Below, piece by piece: positions 1 to 10,250 of a stretch of DNA of 64,000 nt (position 1 is the first letter of the stretch; each line of letters opens with the position of its first letter). Source of the stretch: Tritrichomonas musculus (taxonomy: Eukaryota; Parabasalia; Tritrichomonadida; Tritrichomonadidae). The translations under genes were made by a program, and so were the position numbers. The stretch covers positions 5,332,001 to 5,396,000 of the forward strand of contig JAPFFF010000006.1 in the NCBI GenBank assembly GCA_039105265.1, given 5' to 3'. Below the pieces are notes generated by a model. That model ran no database searches, was not told the origin of the DNA, and was given only the letters and a program-made list of their open reading frames with translations.

Positions 1-160
1 AGATCGAAGTTCGTCTTTAAAGGAAAAAATTTAGAAGATGATATTAGATAATTCAAGTTTATATTAATATGTGTTAATATAGATTGCGTATATTATGCAA
101 AAGGCATGAAGTATTTAATATTGAAAATATGATTTTTTTTATAATCATTAGTTGGCCAAT

Positions 161-2629
161 TTAATTATTTTCAAGTGAGGAAAAAAGAGTTTCTAAAGGA
201 TTTTTTTGTGTAATCTGAATCACTAATATATTGGGCGGAAATTGAAATTTATTAAGGGTGATCTCGGAATAAAAATATTCCAACAAATGAAGGCCAGTAT
301 TGAAATTTATTGAATTGAACTTAAAACTTTTAATATCTGATGAAAATACAATTGCTTGAGATAATGATTTACAACCATAGAAAGCATAATTCTCAATAAT
401 CGTGACATTTTCAGGAATTACAATTTCTTTTAAAGATTGGCAATTTTTGAATGCACATTTATTAATCAGAAATAAATTAAAAGGCAGTTTGATTTCTGCA
501 AGTGAAGTACATCCGTTGAAAGCAAAACAATCTATTTCATTAACCTTATCAGGAATTGATATTTTAGTTAATTTTTCGCATCCCGCAAAGCAACCTCGTT
601 TAATTGATGAAATGAAAGGAGGCAATGAAATCTCTTTTAATGACTTACACCTTTGAAAAGCATATTTACCAATATCTGACAAAGTAGAATCTTTTTCAAA
701 GATAACTTTTTCTAATGAAGAGCAATTTTTAAAAGCCTTATCACAAATTGAATCAACAGAAGAAGGAATAGTTATTTCTTTCAAAACTGAACAACAGTAA
801 AAAGCATCCATATCAATAATCACTTTTGAAAATGAAGGAGAAATTAGGCTTATTTCATGAGAAAAAAAGTTATTTTCAAAAGAATTTTTTTGAGGAGGAA
901 TAGATACTTTTGGTAATATTGATGTTCCACAAAAAGTTAATTTTTTTGAATCTAAATTTGATTTACACCTAAATTTTGTATTAAAATCAAAAGTTTCACA
1001 TTTTATATTTTTTCTTTTGGAAAATGGAGGAAATATCGAATAAAATTCCTTAGAAAACACACGTGGAAGTGAATCGCAGCCGAAGAAACTTAATTTATGG
1101 ACAGTTTCATTGGAAAACAAGATTTTTTCTAATCTTGTGCATTTACCAAAAGCTGAATAATCAATTTTATTCAAAGAATAAGGAAGAGAAATTTGAGTTA
1201 ATGATGAGCATCTATAAAAAGTAAATTGCCCAATTCTAGTAACAAGAGGAGGTATTGATATTTGAGTTAATGATGAGCAATCATAGAAAGCAAAATCATC
1301 TATTTCAGCTATCTGAGAAGGAATAGATATTTTTTCCAATGATTTACAACCTTGAAAAGCACCATGTCCGATATATATTACAGAAGGAGGAATTGAAATT
1401 TCAACAAGTGAAACGCAATTAAAGAAAGCATATCGGGAAATTGAAGTAATAAACGATGGTATTGAAATTTTAGTAAGTGTATCACAATCTCTAAAGCAAT
1501 AATCACATATTTTAATATTTTCTTGACTTAATAACAAATCAAAAATTTCCCAATTCATTTTTGTAGCAGCTGCATTAATTGGAGTTGATATATATTTATA
1601 AGTATACATTGTATTTATATTAATAATCGGCATTTCTTTCAAAAGATTTTCAACAAGAAAATAATTATCTGATTTGCACAAATAATAAAAAGTCTTTTGA
1701 TTAAAGAAATAAGATTTTGGATAATACTGAAAATTATAACATTTAACATTTGAACTGAATAAATCGTCATCTATGGGCAATGTGTCTGAATAGTTATCTA
1801 AAAAATATTCTGTGATTTCATTATGAAAGCATTTCATTGACTCTTTAATGGCTTTTATGTTTGGTTTGATTTTGCATTCCTCAAGAAAATGGATGATTTC
1901 TGGATTTCTGCCATGAATCGCATAAAGCCACAGCTTACTATGTAAACGGATTCCGCTATTAAATAAATAACGAAATATTTGATTGGATCCAAAAAAGGCT
2001 GAATATTCTATTAATGTTGGATTTTTATCAATTAAAAATTGATTTGTTTCAAAAATTGATGAATTGATTTGTGATGAAAGTGGCAAATTTGCTTGATTGA
2101 CGTATGTAATAAAGTCTACAACTGAATCATTACGAATCATTTCGCAAAGAAAACTTTCATTTTCACCATTTTTTCGGTTTTTGAAAAAAGTTGATTGATC
2201 GATTTCTTCTGAATTGATTTGATCTGAAAATTGATGCAATTCAGGAGAAAAATAATCTTGGAAATTCTTATTGTTCATCTTTTTGAAAATAGATTCATCA
2301 ATTTTTAATATCTCTTCTTCAATAAGAAATAATAGAATTCGGTTATTGCTAAGGAAAATATGGAATATTTCAAAATTAGAAAATAATCGTAATATGCTTG
2401 TTTTGAAAAACAGAATAATTTGTTCGATTTTAGTGAAAAGTTTTGGTAAACGAAAATGGTTGTTAGATATATTTATTAAAATATATAGAAATGTTTTAAA
2501 TTCATAACAATTATTTGGGAGTTGATATTTTTCTAGTTTGTTGAAAAAAGTTTGATGATCTATATCACCATCAATGAATTCCAACAGGATAATTTGAACT
2601 TCTTTTTCTTTTTCAATATAATCTTGCAT
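161..2629 (-). CDS. DUF3447-ankyrin / BspA-type LRR fusion protein
   Basis: Likely an intracellular repeat scaffold; no enzyme motif is seen. The N-terminal third carries the trichomonad DUF3447 module (GENESFLCEMIRNDS, then SLIEYSAFFGS-like, then YAIHGRNPEIIHFLEE, then a CFHNEI segment), followed by one ankyrin unit and, from about residue 400 to the end, 23-residue BspA-type LRR_5 repeats of the form IxIPxxVxxIxxxAFxxCxSL. A central stretch (about residues 540-610) breaks the repeat pattern. The start is placed at 2629 (MQDYIEKEKEV) because paralogues in the window start with the same kind of helix; an in-frame ATG lies 63 bases upstream at 2692. There is no signal peptide or membrane segment. 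This is the only one of six DUF3447 loci here that runs unbroken from DUF3447 into its repeats. Function unknown. Confidence 0.85.
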   Translation of the reverse strand: MQDYIEKEKEVQIILLEFIDGDIDHQTFFNKLEKYQLPNNCYEFKTFLYILINISNNHFRLPKLFTKIEQIILFFKTSILRLFSNFEIFHIFLSNNRILLFLIEEEILKIDESIFKKMNNKNFQDYFSPELHQFSDQINSEEIDQSTFFKNRKNGENESFLCEMIRNDSVVDFITYVNQANLPLSSQINSSIFETNQFLIDKNPTLIEYSAFFGSNQIFRYLFNSGIRLHSKLWLYAIHGRNPEIIHFLEECKIKPNIKAIKESMKCFHNEITEYFLDNYSDTLPIDDDLFSSNVKCYNFQYYPKSYFFNQKTFYYLCKSDNYFLVENLLKEMPIININTMYTYKYISTPINAAATKMNWEIFDLLLSQENIKICDYCFRDCDTLTKISIPSFITSISRYAFFNCVSLVEISIPPSVIYIGHGAFQGCKSLEKISIPSQIAEIDDFAFYDCSSLTQISIPPLVTRIGQFTFYRCSSLTQISLPYSLNKIDYSAFGKCTRLEKILFSNETVHKLSFFGCDSLPRVFSKEFYSIFPPFSKRKNIKCETFDFNTKFRCKSNLDSKKLTFCGTSILPKVSIPPQKNSFENNFFSHEISLISPSFSKVIIDMDAFYCCSVLKEITIPSSVDSICDKAFKNCSSLEKVIFEKDSTLSDIGKYAFQRCKSLKEISLPPFISSIKRGCFAGCEKLTKISIPDKVNEIDCFAFNGCTSLAEIKLPFNLFLINKCAFKNCQSLKEIVIPENVTIIENYAFYGCKSLSQAIVFSSDIKSFKFNSINFNTGLHLLEYFYSEITLNKFQFPPNILVIQITQKNPLETLFSSLENN

Positions 2630-2728
2630 TAAAAATTTTCGAAAATTTTCGAAATTAAAACTATACTGATTGTCCAGAAAAAAGTTACCCAAAAAAACGT
2701 TTTTTTTTAAATCCGATTTTTTTTTTTT

Positions 2729-3067
2729 TTTAAGGGACCACTATCATATTTTTTTGTAAACATTTCAATATTGAGAAAACTCATAGAAAAGAAAATTCAA
2801 TAGTTGTTATCTCGGAAAAAGTTTAAAACTTTAAAATTTCACCATTCCGATCATTTTTGTAAAATTTTTACTCCTTTCAACTTTTAAATTTTTATTGAAA
2901 AAAGGGAATAGGCTTAAAAGAAGAATAGAAATAAATGATATGTAATTTATATAATTTATATATACCAAAATATAGCAAAAATACTCAAGAAATAATTTTT
3001 TTTAAGTCAATTAATTTTGTGATAACTCATAGAATTTTTAACATAGAATTTGATAGTGGTCCCTTAA
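2729..3067. mobile_element. MITE-like element with TTAA ends
   Basis: A perfect 13-bp terminal inverted repeat, gggaccactatca at 2733-2745 and its complement at 3051-3063, bounds 331 bp of AT-rich DNA with no coding capacity. Both ends are flanked by TTAA (2729-2732 and 3064-3067), the target duplication of piggyBac-type transposons. A TA duplication with longer TIRs would also fit the bases. Imperfect similarity continues inward (matching 'tctatgagtt' segments). Family assignment is inference. Confidence 0.6.
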
Positions 3068-3934
3068 AAAATTTAGAAAATTTTTCTACATATATAATAA
3101 TTATAAAAATATAAAAATATTATACATAAATAAATAAGAGATAATGTAATATATTTTACAAATAATAAAATAATTGTAAATTTAGGTCATAAATAATCTT
3201 TTCAATTTTTACTCATTGAATTGAAAAATTCAAAGAAAAATTTTGAGGTTATGAAATATATTTTTTTTAATAAATAAGCCAATATATATCAATTTCAATT
3301 CATATTTATATTATTAATTAATATAATAAAATATTTTAACTATTGTATTTCTTTTTTATTTTATTCTTATTCCAATATCAATTCTTTTAAAAAATAAAAA
3401 TTTTCTTAAGAATCGTTAAAAATTGAAAAACCATTTTCTAAAATTACAACCGACTTCTAAGATTTCGCGTTCATCAAGTGGTTTAATCGCATTATTCAAC
3501 GTTGGATAATGGCATAGAAGTATTTCTCGTTCTCATACAGCTATTTCTATTGTTTCCTACATTTTTATATAACTGCATATCAAGAAATTTTTCTCCAAAT
3601 CAGATAAAAAGCATTATATTATTACGAATTATGGTCATTGGTTTAATGAATTCAGCTTTAAACTTACAACATTTCAATTATTAATAATAATATTAGAATT
3701 CTTACACACGCAAATGCATATGAAACAAACAAATGCATATACTTGATGTACGCACATTGCTGTTCATTATCGTATTATCAACTTTAATCTCATAGCTTTT
3801 CTTATAGCTAGTCCAATAATTGGGTAAAGTATTTTTTATTTCAGAAAAAGTGAATAAAAGTTTAACTTTTTATAATGTTTACATTTTTTTTGATAGATTT
3901 TTGATCGTTTTGGGTAAAGTATTTTTAGTAATAA

Positions 3935-3978
3935 AACTTATACCAAAGGTCGCAGGTTCGATTCCCATCCTCCCACCA
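3935..3978 (+). other. tRNA-like 3' fragment
   Basis: The stretch contains a T-loop-like ggttcgattccc followed by a tail ending in ccacca, as at the 3' end of a tRNA with CCA. No matching 5' acceptor strand, D-arm or good anticodon arm is found upstream, although a tgggtaaag segment at 3911 could pair partly. It is best read as a degenerate tRNA or tRNA-derived fragment, not a working gene. Confidence 0.25.
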
Positions 3979-4352
3979 AAAATTATTGGGAAACTTTTTT
4001 TCAAACCATCAGTATAACTTTTTGAGATAAGTGACTGAAAAAGTTACAAAGGGTATTATTAAAAGCACAGCAAAAAAAAAAGCAGATTTTCAATAAAATA
4101 TTTTAATGTAAAGAAAAAATTGAATATCTGGTTTACTCTATATTGATTTCATTCATTTTGAATATCTACATATATTTTGTCATTTGATTCAAAACATAAA
4201 AATTTTTCTATTGAAAAAGTTAAATATGACATAATTTTTGAAAGGATGATAAAAATTATTTATACAATACAGTGTTGATCAAAATGATCAAACAAAAATT
4301 CAATAATAAATGAAATTTTCGTTATCAGATTTCTTTTCCAGGCACCTTCAAT

Positions 4353-4360
4353 TCATTTTA
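4353..4360 (+). promoter_or_regulatory. initiator-like motif TCATTTTA
   Basis: Matches the trichomonad Inr pattern TCAYWW, 26 bases upstream of the ATG of the helicase-RBR gene. Transcription would start at the A. Confidence 0.4.
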
Positions 4361-4385
4361 TTTATTTCCAACTCCTAAAAAAAAC

Positions 4386-7300
4386 ATGATTCAAGAAACG
4401 AATTTAGAAAAAATACCTAAAATTGCAAATTTAATCAAATACTTGTTTCCAAAAATAATAAAACAATCCAAATTGATTTCTTGCAAGTGTAATCTTGAAC
4501 AATTAGTCCTAACCACGCAGGAATTGATTACAACAATTACAAAAAAATTGTTTTATTTGAACAATGAAAAATCAATTTTTTTCATTGATCTTCAAAACTC
4601 TATTCAAACGATTCACACAGCATTGGATTGCTACTTAACATCATTAAATTCAATTCAAAGACCGATGAACGAGACCAAATTGATTCAGCTCATTGAAAGC
4701 GATTTGATTATTTTGACTCAATCTCTTATTCAATTCAGCTCATCAATCAGCGGTGCAATGCAGGGAGTCTCAAACATTCAAAAATTGAGCAAAGCAGAAA
4801 TTGAGAGAATTGATACATTAATTGGACTCGAGTCACTCTTGTTTACGCTCTCTGTCAATGTTGAAGAATCAAAAGTGTGGCCTTTTTTCCATTCAAAATA
4901 TCTTGCAGTTTATCAATTCTACGGGCGAGTCAGAATCATCAAGAGCAAAATATCAGCGATTCAATCGTTGTACGGAACAGGAAAGACGACATGCATTCCT
5001 GTGATGCTGATGATTGAGAGCATCAGAAACCAGACGAAATCTCCATTTTTCTTGTTCGTCGAGCCAAATGAGAAAAGCATTGAGAAGAAGACGAACTTTT
5101 TCAATACAAAGTTGGCCAAATATGTGACAATTGAAAATGATCCAGCCAAATTTTTGGAAATGATGAAGAATTACAACTCATACCAGAGCAGCCAACGTTT
5201 GGTCATGGGAATAATGACACCTTTCAAACTGCAGAAAATGATGTTTGAATTCAGAGACAACAAGAAGTTGTTTTCGCACACAAAACTCATCATTGATGAT
5301 GCAAATCAGCGCACATTAGATTTAGATGTTTTAATTGGCAAAATTGCATCATTGCATCAAAACACAAACACATTTTCAATGCCATCACACGTCACTCTGA
5401 TTTCTTCACTCATTTCAAATGACATCAAGAGCCCATTCAATGGCCAAATCGAAACCACAGATTTGGTTGAAAAGCCAAAATTTGAAATCAATGAGTCTCC
5501 AGTTGTTAGAGAAAGATTCACAAAAGACAACAACGAAGTAGCAATCAGAGAGACGAACAAAGTGATTGAAGAAATGGCAGAGTTTTACTCCAAAGTCGAA
5601 GTTGGCCACATTTTGTGCTTCCTTTCAGATGCAGATCAATGCCACAAATACAGAGATTCGCTGATGTTCAGCGAACAAAACGAATATTTCAAAGAGAAGG
5701 GAATCATCATTATGCAGACAACATTGAAGAACAACGAAAGCATTGATAACTTTTTCAAACGTCTCCAGAATGAACTTGAAATAAATGAAAGCATCAACCA
5801 GGACCAAAACGTTTTCTTGTATTTCATGCCAATAGTTTTGACAGAGAACGATGAAGACAGAATGCTTCGACTTGCCGAAAACGAGTTTCCAGAACCTGTT
5901 CGAAGAATCAACAAAATCATCTGCACAACACAAAATTATCAGTCAACAATCAACATCGATGGCTTATCTGTTGTTGTTGATAACGGACTTGAAGAAGAGT
6001 CAGGATTCGACACATTCACAGGCTTGAAGACAATCAACGAGAGATTCATTTCTTTTGAAACGAAGAATGAACGAAAGGGAAGACTTGGCTACTCAAAAAG
6101 AGGAACATACATTCCAATTTATCCACATCCTAACTTCAATCATTATCCAAGAATTCCAGAGATTCAAAAGCGCGATTTGACGACAGACATTTTGATATAC
6201 AAAACGATTGGAATCGACATAGAGAAGATGAAAACACTTCCAACAATTCAAAATCGATCCGTTTTGGATTATTCGATCAAAAACTTAATCTGGATTGGTG
6301 CAATTGATGCGAAATCAAATCGCATTACATACTTTGGAACCGAGTTGCTAAAATTCCCATTCATATCAATCTATTATGCTGCTTCTGTTTTCAATTTCAG
6401 GGATTCATTCTACAAGAATTACAGACAGCAAGCATACTTCATCTCTGCCTACATATCGACAGTCATTGAAATGGATTCAAAGTTGATTCAAAACGACCTG
6501 ACAGAGAAGCTATCCAGATTTTTCAGAGAAGACTCAGACATCATCACACTCATCAACTCATTGAACAGCTTGTTGTTGTCAAAAATAACAGATGAAACAG
6601 AGTTCAAAAACTTTGTTGAAAAGTTTGGATTTTCATATCGAGCATTCCTTGAATTCAAACAAAACATGCAGATTATCACCAACGAGACATTTCCAGGAAA
6701 AACAACACCAGAAGTCATCCTCCTTCTTGGAAGCTTCATCAAAGAAAACAAAGGAATTTCACCAATCATCAACAACTTCATCTCAAAACTGGAAAACAAT
6801 ATTCCAAACTGGAGGAAGATTCATCTTGTTGAATTCAAGTGCATGAGTGGAGCAGGAAACTTTGAGAACAAACCAATCTTAGTCTTCACAGGAAGTGATC
6901 GATTGAAATTCCGAAATCAGCCAAGAAATCGTCCACATGGAGGTGTCCGAATTTTCTCACGTCCAGGATGGAATGGCTGCATTATTCCAAACGAGTGCTA
7001 CTGCTTCAACATTGTTCGAAAAATGAATTCAGTCATCAATGTTGGACGATTAATTCACCACAAATACGAGACCACAAAGAATGCGATTTTCTCGATGGAA
7101 TGTGAGAAGACGATCTTGAATCCATGGTTCGATGTACTAATATCGACCTACTTCGAGAACTATCACAGGTTCTTCAAACACTTTGTCACAAGCACGAGTA
7201 ATGATGAACAGCCAGAACCACAACAAACAACGACATCAAGGCGCATACAATCTCCAGCGACAGAGAAAAGAATCTTTCATTACTCGAAGGTTGAAGAACG

Positions 7301-8906
7301 CGTCTTCATTTCTTTCATTCCAAGAGACAATTCAATCTGCAATGAAGTCACCGAAGGAATCAAGAAATGCCTCAAATTGATTCCTTTCACTCCTCGAAGC
7401 ATTTTGATCTATCGAAATGACATCAAGTCATTGGTTGAGGTCACATCAATTGGTGCACAACATTACGAATCAACATGCATTAACTCTCTTTATGGAAGGA
7501 AACTGACAGAGGATGACATTGATTACTGCCTTAATAATTTGAATGAACTTGCAAATTCAAATTCGAATGTTCGTATTTGTGCACTGTTCATCAACGACCA
7601 ATGCAAGCTCAATGACTATGACCAACGAAACTTATACATCGTTTATCAGGAGAGGGATTACATGCAGTCACCAATTTTGAACATTGCCCAAGAACGATTT
7701 CGCGAGATGAGTGGATTATCATATTACAGCTCATTCACACGCACGAATTTGAGGAACAATGAATTCGGACTATTCCAATTCCCATCAAAATTCATTCATC
7801 CAGCGTTATTCTACAACACTGAATCACTCGATATCATAATGACTTGGTTCATCAAATATTGTCCATATGCCAAAGTCATCAAAGTCGTTGGTCATCGTTT
7901 ACTGATGAAGTCTTCAGACATTTTCCAACTCCAGCATCATTTCCATCAAGAGAAGCAACTCATCAAAGAGCAAATGAAACTTAATTACGTTGCAATTCCA
8001 GTTCCAAAGAAGATTAACGTGAAGGATCTACTTGTCATCAAAAACAATCCAAACTGGGAATACAACGAAAAGTTTCGAGTGATTGTGACCACGAGAGAAG
8101 AGGAAGACAGAGTTAATGAATTCATTAGCCATATTGAAACAGACACTGACAATGAAGAAGAAACTCTTTGCTGCATTTACGTTTGTGATGATCCAGACAA
8201 TCCGTTATTAACAAACTATCCAATCACAATCTATTATCAAGACGGCAAAACATACACGAATCAAATGTGCCGTGATTGTCTTGTTTCATCTCTTCAAATT
8301 GCCACCGAGTCCTTCTTCGCAAATGGCCAGATCGATCAATTGGCCCTTGAAAAAATCAATTTCAAGCCATCAGTCATTCCATCAGTCAACAGCAAAGAAA
8401 CAGAAGATGGGCTTCAATGCTGGCCTCAAATTCCTCTTGGCCAAATGATTTCTTCATTGATCAACAACGACTACGAGTTGAGCTCATTGGTGTCGGCTTG
8501 GCTGAACTCAGTCAATGAGTACACAATTCGAACACAGGCGAAACTTTTGTACACATTCTGCCCAGATCATCCTCACAAAATTTTCAAAATCAACTCATAT
8601 GACATCAACGAATTCAGTTGCCAAGATGGAGCATGCAAGAACCGATTCTGCGAATATTGTCAATCATGGCATCCAGACAGCTACATTTGTGAGGAACGAA
8701 AGGATGGCAAGAAATGCGTGTGGAAGAAGTTTTGTCCAAAATGCAAAACTCCAACATTCAAAGACAGCGGATGCAATCATATCACATGCCCTTGTGGCTG
8801 TCATTGGTGCTACAAATGCGGGATGGGATTTCAACAGGCAAGTCAATGCTACGCACACCTGAGTGCTGTCCATGGTGGATGCTTTGATTATCATTTTGAT
8901 GATTAA
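4386..8906 (+). CDS. DEAH-type helicase / RBR E3 ubiquitin ligase fusion (DEAH12-like)
   Basis: A 1506-residue protein. Residues 1-190 are helical and unassigned. A DEAH/RHA-type helicase core follows: Walker A GTGKTT at 197-202, LIIDDANQ in the place of the DExH motif, a second RecA-like half, TTQNYQSTINIDGLSVVVDNG resembling motif V, and a PEIQKRDL segment like the HA2 boundary. The C-terminus is an RBR (RING-IBR-RING) ligase: Cys/His pairs from about 1360, and a RING2 CPKCKTPTF..SGCNHITC with the expected catalytic Cys at 1463. Plant DEAH12 proteins share this helicase-IBR order. The changed DExH motif makes ATP-dependent unwinding doubtful, while the ligase half looks intact. Its codons are noticeably more G/C-ending than in neighbouring genes. 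Confidence 0.88.
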   Translation: MIQETNLEKIPKIANLIKYLFPKIIKQSKLISCKCNLEQLVLTTQELITTITKKLFYLNNEKSIFFIDLQNSIQTIHTALDCYLTSLNSIQRPMNETKLIQLIESDLIILTQSLIQFSSSISGAMQGVSNIQKLSKAEIERIDTLIGLESLLFTLSVNVEESKVWPFFHSKYLAVYQFYGRVRIIKSKISAIQSLYGTGKTTCIPVMLMIESIRNQTKSPFFLFVEPNEKSIEKKTNFFNTKLAKYVTIENDPAKFLEMMKNYNSYQSSQRLVMGIMTPFKLQKMMFEFRDNKKLFSHTKLIIDDANQRTLDLDVLIGKIASLHQNTNTFSMPSHVTLISSLISNDIKSPFNGQIETTDLVEKPKFEINESPVVRERFTKDNNEVAIRETNKVIEEMAEFYSKVEVGHILCFLSDADQCHKYRDSLMFSEQNEYFKEKGIIIMQTTLKNNESIDNFFKRLQNELEINESINQDQNVFLYFMPIVLTENDEDRMLRLAENEFPEPVRRINKIICTTQNYQSTINIDGLSVVVDNGLEEESGFDTFTGLKTINERFISFETKNERKGRLGYSKRGTYIPIYPHPNFNHYPRIPEIQKRDLTTDILIYKTIGIDIEKMKTLPTIQNRSVLDYSIKNLIWIGAIDAKSNRITYFGTELLKFPFISIYYAASVFNFRDSFYKNYRQQAYFISAYISTVIEMDSKLIQNDLTEKLSRFFREDSDIITLINSLNSLLLSKITDETEFKNFVEKFGFSYRAFLEFKQNMQIITNETFPGKTTPEVILLLGSFIKENKGISPIINNFISKLENNIPNWRKIHLVEFKCMSGAGNFENKPILVFTGSDRLKFRNQPRNRPHGGVRIFSRPGWNGCIIPNECYCFNIVRKMNSVINVGRLIHHKYETTKNAIFSMECEKTILNPWFDVLISTYFENYHRFFKHFVTSTSNDEQPEPQQTTTSRRIQSPATEKRIFHYSKVEERVFISFIPRDNSICNEVTEGIKKCLKLIPFTPRSILIYRNDIKSLVEVTSIGAQHYESTCINSLYGRKLTEDDIDYCLNNLNELANSNSNVRICALFINDQCKLNDYDQRNLYIVYQERDYMQSPILNIAQERFREMSGLSYYSSFTRTNLRNNEFGLFQFPSKFIHPALFYNTESLDIIMTWFIKYCPYAKVIKVVGHRLLMKSSDIFQLQHHFHQEKQLIKEQMKLNYVAIPVPKKINVKDLLVIKNNPNWEYNEKFRVIVTTREEEDRVNEFISHIETDTDNEEETLCCIYVCDDPDNPLLTNYPITIYYQDGKTYTNQMCRDCLVSSLQIATESFFANGQIDQLALEKINFKPSVIPSVNSKETEDGLQCWPQIPLGQMISSLINNDYELSSLVSAWLNSVNEYTIRTQAKLLYTFCPDHPHKIFKINSYDINEFSCQDGACKNRFCEYCQSWHPDSYICEERKDGKKCVWKKFCPKCKTPTFKDSGCNHITCPCGCHWCYKCGMGFQQASQCYAHLSAVHGGCFDYHFDD

Positions 8907-9388
8907 ATCATCGACTACCAATAACTTTTGTTTTTAAATAAAATACAATCATAGAGAATTAAAATTTTTTTATAAACATATAAATTAAAAAAAAAAATTA
9001 AGTCATTTTAAATTTGATTTATTACTCAACAAAATAACACTATGAAAGATTAATTATTACAATACTTCACGAATTCAAGAAATATTTGATTCACTGAAAT
9101 ATGAAAGCTTTGAAATTATAAATGAATAAAAGTTGCCTTTTTTTTTGATAAAAAGAGGAAATAAATCATAGTGTTTTTTCAACTTATTTTTCAATGCTTT
9201 ACAAGTCATTATATTTTTAAAATTTTACTGATTTTTGATTTTCTACTCAATTTGACCTCTTCCTCTATTTTTTTCCATCAAATAAGTTGGGGATTTACAA
9301 TTTCAATTAGTCGGGGAAAACACATTTATGTATATAACTATTTCCAGAAATTTGGCAAAGTCTGAAAAATCAGAAGGAAAAGATATAT
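8907..9388. other. intergenic region
   Basis: AT-rich spacer between the helicase-RBR gene and the Sel1 pseudogene. A 64-codon open frame at 9171-9365 is hydrophobic and low-complexity with no family resemblance. No repeat or RNA gene is seen. Confidence 0.6.
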
Positions 9389-9835
9389 CTATATATGAAG
9401 CAATTTTCTTTTGGCTTCTTGGCTTCTTTTGTCGGCTGCTTTTTGATAATATTTTTTAGCTTCTTCTTTATCAACAGGAACACGATCAACTTCATACAAT
9501 AAATTCGCATAATTGTTCATTGCCTTAACATTTCCTTTGTCTGCAGCCATTTTGTAGTAATTGTTCACATCCGTTTTGCTGACTTCAATTCCGTTTCCAT
9601 AAAATAACATGAAACCAAAATTATTCTTTGAGGTAGCACTACCTTTATTTGAACGCATTTTGTAATATTTGAGTGCTTCTGAGTAATTGATTGGAATACC
9701 ATTTCCAAGTTGGGACATATAAGCCTATCTGCGCATTGCAATCCAATTTCCTTTGTCTGCTGACTTTTTATAGTATTTAGAGGCTTCTTGTTTGTTAAAT
9801 GTTTGAGCAAAAATATTTCATATTTGAATTTTGAA
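9389..9835 (-). pseudogene. Sel1-like repeat protein fragment
   Basis: About four Sel1-type units are visible (EASKYYKKSADKGNWIAM, EALKYYKMRSNKGSATSKNNFG, YYKMAADKGNVKAMNNYANLLY, EAKKYYQKAADKRSQEAKRKL). The first unit is separated from the rest by an in-frame TAG just upstream of the ATG at 9718, and nothing like a natural N-terminus lies beyond 9835. The open part (9389-9718, 109 codons) could be translated but covers only the tail of a normal Sel1 protein. It is best read as a decayed gene fragment of the Sel1 family, a full secreted member of which lies at 28131-29777. Confidence 0.7.
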
Positions 9836-10250
9836 AAGATATATTATACCATGTTATTAGGGGAAAAAATGAATATAAAGATAAAAGAGAAAGTTTATAA
9901 ACTTTCATAAAAAAGTTGATTAATCATATAAGAGAATCAAACATTTCCAATTGATTGTCTAGTTAATAATTTAAAGAAAGAAATATTTTTAGTCAACATA
10001 CTTTTATAACAAAAAAATTTCATTTCTGCTATAAAAAAGAAAGTTATTGCCTAACTCAAAATTTCTATATTAATATAGAAATCAATTAATTAAACAGTTT
10101 CCATAGAAAAAGATAGTTATTCGATGTTCACTTTAATAATTTTTTAATAATAGTAATAATTTTATTATTATTATTTTTTTTTTTTTTTTTTTTTTTAAAG
10201 GAATGCTAAATCTAGCAGAGAATTTAGAGAAGCACAAATCATTGTTAAAT
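9836..10250. other. intergenic region
   Basis: AT-rich spacer with a poly-T run near 10170-10197. No gene or structured repeat is seen. Confidence 0.6.

Larger units (their letters stand above)
2693..4352. other. intergenic region, no convincing gene
   Basis: AT-rich spacer of about 1.7 kb. It holds the TTAA-flanked inverted-repeat element at 2729-3067 and a tRNA-like 3' fragment near 3950. Short open frames at 3502-3684 and 3820-4017 have no recognisable domain and look like chance. Confidence 0.6.

Noticed and set aside
3911-3978. Possible complete tRNA gene
   Set aside because: Only the T-loop and CCA-like end fit; acceptor, D and anticodon stems do not form.
3820-4017. 65-codon plus-strand open frame overlapping a tRNA-like tail
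   Set aside because: No domain, atypical composition, and it runs through the tRNA-like 3' fragment; looks like chance.
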